64,000 nt of DNA from Mesorhabditis belari (Eukaryota; Nematoda; Chromadorea; Rhabditida; Rhabditidae). Positions 56,391 to 64,000 of the stretch are shown here, one piece after another. A program made the position numbers and the translations under genes. A model generated the notes under the pieces. That model saw only the letters and a list, made by a program, of their open reading frames with translations, was not told the DNA's origin and did no database searches. Position 1 is the stretch's first letter. The number at the start of each line of letters is the position of its first letter. The stretch is from the NCBI GenBank assembly GCA_958450365.1, contig CAUEEP010000936.1:2292001-2356000 (forward strand), in the 5' to 3' direction.

Positions 56391-56897
56391 GTTAAATTAT
56401 TGTTCAGGAAGAATTTCACGGAATTCACGAAATTTTCCAGTTTATTATGGACTAATTGAAGAGCTACATTTTCACTCAGTTTTGACAAAGTTTCTCTTCT
56501 AATCATATTAAAAGGAAAATAAATTAGACAAATTGAACGTAATATCCAGCGATTTTCTATAAATTTCATGATTTCATGGTTAATCTGAACAGAAACATCG
56601 TTTAATACAAAGAAGCTAATCCATATATTTCCTTGAAGCACATCAAATATTGAGAGAAGTGCTCGCAAAATGTTCGGATTTTTATTGATTTTGATGGAAT
56701 TCTCTATAAGTTTGAAATCAATTTTTCGTAAAGGCATTCCCGGTTTAACGGGTAAAAACTTATAAACATGAAATTTTGTCGTGCTTGTTTTCTTAAGCTC
56801 AATATCAAAAAATTGTAGATGTAAGTCAGCAAAATGTGCAAGTTTCCGAAAAACTCGTCGATGAAGTGGATATTCCTTAATTTCCTTAGATGATTAA
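56345..56897 (-). CDS. Uncharacterised open frame
   Basis: An open - strand frame of about 180 codons starts after an in-frame TAA near 56898 that lies in a possible acceptor context. The first ATG is at 56737, giving 130 residues (MPLRKIDFKLIENSIKINKN ... SCAYPRCRS). It is mixed hydrophobic and basic, with a KFIENRW patch like the frame at 53206-53502. Its C-terminus runs into the SL1-like repeat. No family recognised; possibly the remains of a nematode-specific gene. Confidence 0.3.
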
Positions 56898-57789
56898 AGT
56901 AATTTTTATTTTGAAATGAATCAAATTGAAGAATTATCTTTTTCCAATAATCATCTGTTTATAAAAACAGCGTACTAGACTCAAAATGTTTGCACGATCA
57001 TGTGCCTTGTTTTCTTGTAAACCTTTGCTTCCTAGTACACTGAATTCTTCATTTTCTCTAATGTTTTTACAAAAAGGAAGATATCTGTGCGCCAGATTGT
57101 GTCTGTTTCTCATTTTGTGAGCACAAAGATCATTGATCGTTCAGCCTGAACAGACTCTACTCTACAGCAAGCTACAGCACTTTTTTAGTTCGAAAAACTT
57201 TAAAAGAATCGATTTGAATTCCCAATAAATCCCTAGAATTTGAAGAATTTAGTGCACTAGCATCTGAAAGTTTACATTTCCAGAGAATTTTCGAAGCTCG
57301 TCCAACAATCCCAGCTTTAACACTTATCTTCTCGAAATCCCCAACGAATCCCTTCTTCTTCCTTCATTCCTTCTTCCTCTTCCTCCTCTCCCTTCTTTCT
57401 CTTCCTTTTTTTCATTTCCCCTATTTATTTTTCCTCGTTCACATTTCTTTATTCTGCAGAAAGCTTTTTTTAAATTAAATTTTCGCTCATTAAGAATTTA
57501 TGAGCTCTCTGGCAACTTTCAGCGAAGAAAAAATTGGGAAAATTTATTTGTTTAGGGAAAGAGATTCAGCAGATAAGTGCTTATTTGAGGATTCCTTTTT
57601 TGATTGAGTGAAGAAGTTGTTGTCTTCATTTCTCAGTTCTTGCTCTTCCACTTGTTTTTCGACGTACTCCTACTTGACTTTGATTTACTTTGTGCTTTTT
57701 TCAAAACCCATCCTTTCTAGCTCATTTTCTCTTGTTTCTGCTTTGTTGTGGATTCATAATCATACTTATTTTTATTCTTTTTACGTTAC
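56898..57789. other. No gene seen; pyrimidine tract
   Basis: A TC-rich tract lies at 57345-57430. The remaining exons of the ligand-gated channel fragment to the right would be expected here on the - strand, but none is recognisable. Confidence 0.5.
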
Positions 57790-58110
57790 CAGATTGATAA
57801 TGTTTTGCATAATCACTCCTAGCACCACATCCACTGGCTTGCCACTGTCGAAAACGGGACGCTCTTCTAGAAAAAGTTGAATAAGATTTTTAAGCTTTCA
57901 AATCTTTCAAATCTTTTCAACTTACTAATTATAAGAATAAATTTAGCAATAATGAAATAACTCTTGGTATCAAGAATTCTTATCCAGTTCTATTTTACCT
58001 GTCACATAACCCGCCAACAAATCATTGATGAGACGAGCCTCGGGTGGAGATGACCCAATAGGAATACATAATGAAAACAGAATAAGTGAGAGAAACATTT
58101 TCAAGAACAT
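57790..58110 (-). pseudogene. Nicotinic-type ligand-gated ion channel, first two exons only
   Basis: Exon 1 (complement 57999-58110, ATG 58110) encodes a signal peptide (MFLKMFLSLILFSLCIPIG) and SPPEARLINDLLAGYVT. Exon 2 (complement 57790-57866) encodes EERPVFDSGKPVDVVLGVIM then QNIINL. This is the start of the acetylcholine-receptor ligand-binding domain (EARL..DLL..Y ... RPV.....VDV..G). Splice sites and phase are intact. The next expected exon (DEKNQ ... W) and everything after it, including the Cys-loop and membrane spans, are absent to the left. It is a truncated gene or a fragment moved here. Confidence 0.7.
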
Positions 58111-58430
58111 TTTTCACGTAATTTTGAGTAGAATCATGTCTAAATTGTTTATTTCATTTTAAATTCAATATTACAAGATGAAAAAAAAGCCAAAAATCCT
58201 TTTGCTTCCAAGTTCCAAAAATCAAAATCCAAATTCTCCTTCCAAGGATTGTTGCTTTTTATCCTTTTTGTCCATTTTATTACCATTGTAGAACCTTATG
58301 ACATTATATTTAAGATCTATAGCAAGATCTATCTAAAGCTGTTAGTTATTTGTACAAATTCAAATTGTATACAATGTGTAAAGCTTTGAAAAGAAGCCGG
58401 AATCAATAAAAAATAAGAGTTCTATTAGCG
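58111..58430. other. No gene seen
   Basis: AT-rich upstream flank of the channel fragment, up to the start of the 1-kb duplication. Confidence 0.4.
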
Positions 58431-59478
58431 CAAGATTTTTTGATTTCCAAAGATTTCAAATTTCTAAGGTATTCAACTTTTAAACTGCGTTCCAGAATGT
58501 CCAAAAATCTGGTGGTTTTCAATTTTTTTCTTCAAGATCACAACTTCCTCTCCTTCCAGAATTTCTATAGTCAAAAGGAGATAATCTTTAAAGATATTGA
58601 AGATTTTCCCGGATTTCTCTGAAACAAAAATCTTTCCGTTTTCAAGAACAGTCAATAATCTAAAAATATCCGTATCTACTAACAACAAATCATAAATGAT
58701 TCGCAACATTTGTTTATTGTTGGTGTCATTTTTGATGATTTCTTGAATCTATTGCACTACACCCCACCGTAGAGTTTGTTCCTCTTGCACTTTCCTCTTC
58801 ATTTTGAATGATTTTATTCAATTTTTGATCGATTTTAGTCGATTTTTATTGATTCCCATTGATTTTGATCGATTTTTATTAATTTTTATTGAAGTTCTTT
58901 GATTTTAATTGATTTTTGATCTGCTTTTGATCGATTATGATCGATTTTTCTTGATTCTAATCGATCTTTTAGGATTTTTGCTGATTTTTATAGATTTTGA
59001 TCGATCTTAATCAAGTTTTCGATCAACTTTAATCGATTTTGGTCGATTTTGGACTTGTTTTGATTGATTTTTGATCGATTTTTATTGATCTTTAGCGATT
59101 TTTGATTGATTTTAGTCGATTTTTGATCGATTTTTGATCGATTTTTGATCGATTTTTATTTTGTAGTTGTCGAGTCACTAAACATAAAAAAAGAAATAAG
59201 TCATATGAAGCCTTTGAAGCTTTTTCAAGCTTTCCTAGGCTTTCTAAGCTTTTTTTTGCTTTTCTAAACTTTTAAAGCTTCTTTTATGCTTTTAGTGGCT
59301 TTTGAAGTTTTTTTCAAGCTTTTAGGCTCTTTTTAGGTTTTCAAAGCTTTTTGCAGCTTTCTAGGCCTTTTAGAGCTTTCTAGGCTTTTTAGAGCTTAGC
59401 GAGTTCGGAATAGGGCTCGAAAATTAGTTTTTGTGTGTAAAATCATTTGACTACCGATCTTTGACTCTGAGAAAACTT
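58431..59478. repeat. 1-kb direct duplication, copy 2 (copy 1 at 41992-42998)
   Basis: Includes the conserved 78-codon - strand frame (58473-58709), the ATCGATTTTTATTG array (58815-59165, slightly longer than in copy 1) and the AAGCTTTT array (59205-59400). The homology stops at GAAAACTT in both copies. Here it is followed by several ACCTTACCTTACC units. Confidence 0.93.
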
Positions 59479-59670
59479 ACCTAACTTACCTTACCTTACC
59501 TAAGAGTACCTAAAATTAGATACATCATAAATAAATAATCAAGTTACATATATCCATAGAAAATTTAAAATAATAATAAAAAATAAAAGTTATTCTCTAA
59601 CTACTACGCTAAGCCTTGTTTTGTAAATGAGCGATTAACGAAGCCAATCGCTCATTTACAAAAAATATAC

Positions 59671-59741
59671 AGTCGAACTTCGATATAACAAGCCTCAAGG
59701 GACCGGCCAAAAAGTTCGTTATATCGAAGTTCGACTGCATT
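59671..59741. repeat. Tigger/pogo-like hairpin MITE
   Basis: CAGTCGAACTTCGATATAAC at the left pairs with GTTATATCGAAGTTCGACTG at the right around about 30 bases. These are typical pogo/Tigger terminal repeats. A decayed relative lies at 32-90. Confidence 0.9.
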
Positions 59742-60400
59742 TCTTAAATTTATTAAACCCATCGAGAATCCGATGTACTCCTCAAAAAGACAATTGAGTG
59801 CTGCAATCACCTCAGCGGCACTTCTCCTTAAACATAAAATCGTCAAAGAAAATAATTTATTCGCACCTCATTTTCTTGTGCTTTAGTAGGATCGGGCATT
59901 TGTTGAACGACGGAATTTCCATTGACTTTGAATCAAAGCGTTATTCCTCCATTCTCCAGCCCTTTCTTTAGTTTTGGTGAAGCGGTTTACGAACGAGCAC
60001 CAAGCATTGAGAATCCAGATTGAAGTGGAGATCAAACGATCAAACGAAGCTTCACACTAAAATAAAAAATATATTAGAGTTGTCTTAATGGAGCATATGT
60101 GAAAGATTCCTTTCTGAAAAGTATCGTTGAATGTCTGGTGGAATTTTTCTCAGTGAGCCTGTAAAAATTCAAGTACTATTTCTGGATGGATTCGTACAAT
60201 TTTATCTTGATAACCTACCCAACTGGCACTTGAGCATCGGCTCGACGATTGTAGTCGTACGAGATTCTGTCTTTTTGAGCTTTATGCTAAAGACAATACA
60301 TAGTTCAAATTACGATTGACACAAGAGTTGGGTTATGTGAAGACAAACCGTATCAATCTTTATAAGCGGTTTCAATCTTAAATCCACTTGATTCGTTTGT
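59742..60400. other. No supported gene
   Basis: Short frames only. A - strand stretch of about 59890-60055 (CEASFDRLISTSIWILN ...) follows a TTTAG and could be an exon relic. Nothing identifiable. Confidence 0.35.
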
Positions 60401-60484
60401 TGTTTGATGTTTCCAGTGTAATTCTTTGGCCATGTCTTCGTGGGTGTCATAGTGATGACGGTAGAAATAGATGCACTTTAAGGA

Positions 60485-60770
60485 TTGTTTCAAGTGTCAA
60501 GCTTTGAAGAAGGTGCCAACGAATTACCCAATTTTGTGCTTGCGACCGGATTGACGCCATCAGTTCTTGTGACACTCCCATCTGGGCTTCTGCCTGCGGC
60601 AGCTTCTGTTTACGGCAGCCGGAGCACGTTCAATTCTTGTGAAGAAGACCGATGTCAGCAAGCCACTCGTTGAAGCCGTTACCAAGGAGGAAGAGCTTCT
60701 CGTACACATCATCGAGAGCGTGAAGTTCATCAATGCATTGATATTTCTTGCCATTTCGTTTCGTTAACGA
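60485..60770 (+). pseudogene. Possible P-type ATPase fragment, frameshifted
   Basis: One frame reads LPNFVLATGLTPSVLVTLPS then GLLPAAASVYGS, which recalls the VANVPEGLL region of membrane span 4 in Na+/K+-type P-ATPases. A second frame continues AAGARSILVKKTDVSKPLVE and HIIESVKFINALIFLAISF. The resemblance is weak and the order is not fully as expected. It may be a decayed fragment or coincidence. The phosphorylation motif is not present. Confidence 0.25.
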
Positions 60771-61744
60771 AGTCAAAGGGACTTTTTACTTACCTTTGCC
60801 TGTATACATAAGCTCTGGGCTCTAGGGGTAGGACTTAACAAGTCTATTTTGCTTATTTTGCAATTATTTTGCAGAAAAATAATTGGCATTTCTAATGAAA
60901 CAAGCTTCAATTTGTTGGTTTTAAATGGAAGTACAAAAAAAAGAGCAAAAAGACTTTCTGGACAGCCTAATATTTTTACCAGAAAATAAGAAAACTAAAC
61001 AAAACTGTTCCTTAATGTTTGATTCCTTATCTGAGACTTGTTTCGCCAAAATTTATGACTAAATTTTATTTGATTCAAAAGCATTAATGTTGCTAGTGAT
61101 CTTGACCTTAATCTTAAACCATGGTAGTGCCCTATTCCTTACTCATAAGGAGATGGTATATTAGATACGTCTAAATCATAATTGAGTATCTTTTTAAGAA
61201 ATAAACACCTATACCTTGAGCTATTGTCTGTATTTTAAAACAAGAAAGAAGCTTTTAGATTGAACACCGAGTTGGAGATATCTCATTCACAATGACTCTC
61301 CATTATATTAGCCAAATCAGAAGAAAAAGCTCCTTAAAGAATTCCAAACGTTTCTCCCCGCCTAAATGCGAAATTTTTCAAGAGAAGAGATACCGATGAA
61401 AACAATGCTAATTTCTAGGATAAATGTTCTCATCACAACTCTTTCGCATGAATTTCCTCATCGAACCAATTTTTCTTCATGAGATTCCTCATTTGAACAT
61501 TTCTCTCAAAACACTGCCTCAAAACCACATACCCACTTCTCTACCTTCGATAAAATATATTTTTTGCATGCACGTAAAAGCTCTCTTCTTCGTTTAACTA
61601 TTGTAGTCGATCGATTTTTGTTGATCTAATGCAGTATTGGTACAATGTTATTTCTGTTTTGATTAGTAAGCAACTTTTGATAATTTTTAAACTTTAACTT
61701 GAAACCGTTGATTCATTCATGCATCAAAGTAGTCTATAGAAAAG
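60771..61744. other. No gene seen
   Basis: Contains a mariner-like end (AAGACTTTCTGGACAGCCTA at about 60949-60968) in reverse orientation to the one at 36807. Otherwise AT-rich and uninformative. Confidence 0.45.
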
Positions 61745-61864
61745 ATGACCGAAATGATCGAATCTCAATGGGAATTTGAGAGGCATTCTCTGAATGGACT
61801 CCACAATGGATTTAATGAGCACGATTCACGATATACATGTTGTTGTCGACATATGCATTCAACG
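61745..61864 (+). CDS. First exon of a small tetraspan (LAPTM-like) membrane protein, rest not found
   Basis: ATG 61745 opens MTEMIESQWEFERHSLNGLH then NGFNEHDSRYTCCCRHMHST, ending at a good donor ACG|GTAAGC. A CCC.H.H.(T/G) cluster at the start of the first span is seen in nematode LAPTM4-like and related tetraspan proteins. The following intron is occupied by a MITE (61948-62715). No further exon is recognisable before the window ends in satellite, so the gene is either truncated or continues beyond. Confidence 0.4.
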
Positions 61865-61947
61865 GTAAGCATTTATTGGATAATTACAAACAACATAGCG
61901 ATAGATACTATAAATACTCGGAAAAGTCCAAAGCCTACTGGTGGATA

Positions 61948-62715
61948 CTGGGTGATCCAAAATTTTCCGCACAACTTTTTACTAAATTTTAATTTTAAAA
62001 TGACTGAAGAAAGCTATTCAACGAAACTTCTTTAGAATGAAAACCTTGACAAAATTATACTTAAAACCACTAATAAGGAGCTCATAGCTCATTATAGCTT
62101 TTTTACATGGTTGGCCCTTTGAGCCGCGCACATGTGATCGACGGGACGCTGCCGAAATTAGTCCACTTTCAATATTTATACAGATCCTTAGCACTGATGT
62201 AATTGAGCAATTTACACAAATTTTCAGCCTTAATTTTTTTCCAATTAAAATAAACTAAACTTGATATTGGTCACCCCTTTCTGGGGCTTTCTGAAGAACG
62301 CTCTTTTTCGATAAAAACACTAAAATCTGCTGACTTTGATACGAGGGAGTTTCTATCCAATAAAAATAATTTTAAAAGCCTAACTGCTTTTAAAATTGGT
62401 TCTTAACGTTTTTAGCATAAAGATGAACATTAAAAGTTTATAAATTTTTGTTTGGGATTAGTCTAAACTTCGCATGATGACTAAAAAATTGAAAAGAAAG
62501 TCGATTTTAGCAGGGTGCCGTCGACCACTTGTGCGCGGCTCAAAGGGCCAACCACATAAAGAAACTATGATGAGCTATGGGCTCTTTATTAGTGGTTTTA
62601 AGTATAATTTTGTCAAGGTTTTCATTTTAAAAAAGTTTAGTTGAATAGCTTTCCTCAGTCATTTTAAAATCAAGTTTTAGTAAAAAGTTGTACGGGAAAC
62701 TTTTGGATCGCCTTG
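61948..62715. mobile_element. MITE with long terminal inverted repeats
   Basis: Starts CTGGGTGATCCAAAATTTTC after TA 61946-61947 and ends with the near complement before TA 62716-62717. The arms run about 200 bp (AAAATGACTGAAGAAAGCTA and CACTAATAAGGAGCTCATAG recur inverted). The TA target duplication and ends are of Tc1/mariner type. No transposase. Confidence 0.9.
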
Positions 62716-63110
62716 TAGATAACGAAAATTTATCTTAGTAGAACTCATTTTTAGTAGAGCTCATTTTTTGAGCGGCACGCTCACAATTCATCTTTTAAGT
62801 GCCAATTAGGGTTGCGCATAAAACCAATTTTCCAGGCTAAATTCGAGCAACCTCATTTTTTAAAAATCAGTATGTATTGGGGTTTTTAAGCGCTTCCGTA
62901 TAGTCGATAACCTACTTTTAAACTAGTTAATGATCTTTTGAATAAATTACATAGTGGTAAACACAAACCACAAGCTGGATTGTTCCTTGATAGTTTGCTT
63001 AAACAATGGTTCTTCTGTGAACTCAAGGACCTTTGAGTATTAGTCTTAGCAACAGACCAGCTCGAGCAATCTCATATTTTTCTAGTACATTCAAGGCTTA
63101 TGAATCTTAC
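62716..63110. other. No gene seen
   Basis: AT-rich linker. Confidence 0.35.
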
Positions 63111-63114
63111 TTAT

Positions 63115-63330
63115 TATAAGACACAAAGTTTGTGTGGGTGTCTGTCCGTTAACCTCATAACTCGAGTCCTAGTGGGAATTTCGGTCTCTTTTTTGGGGCA
63201 ATATTTAATCGACCACGGCGGTTTGGCCTGCCAAATCAGAATTGAAAAATCTTTAACCGTTTTTGAGTAACGTTGAAAAAACCGAATTTGGCGGCGAGAT
63301 TAAAGGTCGACTAGGGATACTTCAAAACTG
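63115..63330. repeat. Dispersed repeat, related to 37400-37500 in reverse
   Basis: CACAAAGTTTGTGTGGGTGT at the start, then GGCCTGCCAAATCAGAATTG and GATTAAAGGTCGACTAGGGA. Several blocks match the reverse complement of 37400-37500. It is probably the end of a larger transposable element. Confidence 0.65.
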
Positions 63331-63687
63331 GGATTTTGAGTTCATTTTCTCTGACCACGTTGGGGAAATATACTTAACTTTAGGCACTAAATCTTGATAA
63401 TTTTTGGTCTTTTGAGAAAAGGACAAAGGCGAAAAAGTTCAAAGTGTCAGAAGCGAGGATCAAAGGGATTAAAGGGGAAAGTTTGTCCCTCAAACTCAGT
63501 TTAGTTATTGAAATGCAAATTCAATAGTAAAATAATGAACTATAGTAAATTTGCTTACAATTAGTATTAAACTTTGACTCATGTAAACTATGCGTTAGCC
63601 CAAATCGGCCAGCAGTTAATAGAGCGATTCACCAGATACTAGGAGAAGCTCCAATTCGATCGGGTGATTCTTCTTAAAATTCGCTTT

Positions 63688-64000
63688 TTTTTTTTTTAAG
63701 CCTTTTTTGAGCCTCTTTAAGTTTTTTTAGGCTTTTTTAAGCTTCCTGAAGCTTACTCAAGCTTAAAAGACGGAAAAAAGCTTCAACAAGCTCAAAAAAG
63801 GCTTAAAAAAGCAGAAAGAAGCTTGAAAAAGCTTAAAAAAGCAGAAAAAAGCTTGAATAAGCTTCAGGAAGCTTAAAAAGTCTAAAAAGCCCCAAAAAAA
63901 CAGAAAAAGACTTGAAAAAGCTTAAAGAAGGTCAAAAAAAGCTTGAAGAAGCTCAAAAAAACAGAAAAAGCTTGAAGAAGGTCAAAAAAACCTTAAAAGA
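63688..64000. repeat. AAGCTT satellite, array C (runs off the window)
   Basis: Begins in the TTTTTTAAGCC sense, passes through an inversion point near 63755 (AAGCTTACTCAAGCTT), then continues as AAAAAAGCTTGAAAAAGC units to the end. The array is therefore itself an inverted pair. Confidence 0.9.

Overview
The window is nuclear DNA from a nematode, most likely a rhabditid-type species. Four observations support this: a Caenorhabditis-style cuticle collagen with two N-terminal exons and Gly-X-Y blocks; many small introns (several of 41 bp) ending in TTTCAG or TTTTAG; an SL1-type spliced-leader RNA gene lying divergently next to a 5S rRNA-like sequence; and protein families typical of nematodes. 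The DNA is AT-rich. No species can be named from the sequence alone.

The left half (about 2.4 to 35.3 kb) is gene-bearing. On the + strand are a carbohydrate sulfotransferase (2391-4628), a secreted or anchored S28 serine peptidase of the Pro-X carboxypeptidase type (5043-8630), an SLC4 bicarbonate/anion exchanger (10688-16407), a profilin-like protein with a signal peptide (16739-17660) and an unrecognised multi-membrane-span protein (about 19622-21079). A cuticle collagen with a very unusual 260-residue tail is on the - strand (22258-24029). A DOK-type PH+PTB adaptor (29558-32904), the 5S/SL RNA pair (33339-33720) and an intronless F-box protein (34138-35313) follow. Their introns carry small foldback elements and dead Tc1/mariner copies.

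The right half (about 35.3 to 64 kb) is almost gene-free. It is built of satellites, minisatellites, palindromes, recent segmental duplications and broken gene pieces. It includes a CTR9 fragment with an in-frame stop squeezed between two satellites, the first two exons of a nicotinic-type ligand-gated channel, a LINE reverse transcriptase remnant, and a 3-kb mosaic (46479-49522). That mosaic is assembled from a direct copy of 1788-2317 joined to an inverted copy of 27867-30385. The inverted part carries the promoter and first exon of the DOK gene.

The genes do not form a pathway or operon and look like independent loci. The main points of interest are the divergent 5S-SL RNA unit, SL1-like 17-19-mers inside dispersed repeats elsewhere in the window, the mosaic duplication, the cruciform-prone palindrome cluster at 43.8-44.1 kb, and the odd collagen. 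All exon models were read by eye from splice signals and family resemblance. Boundaries, especially first exons, are approximate.
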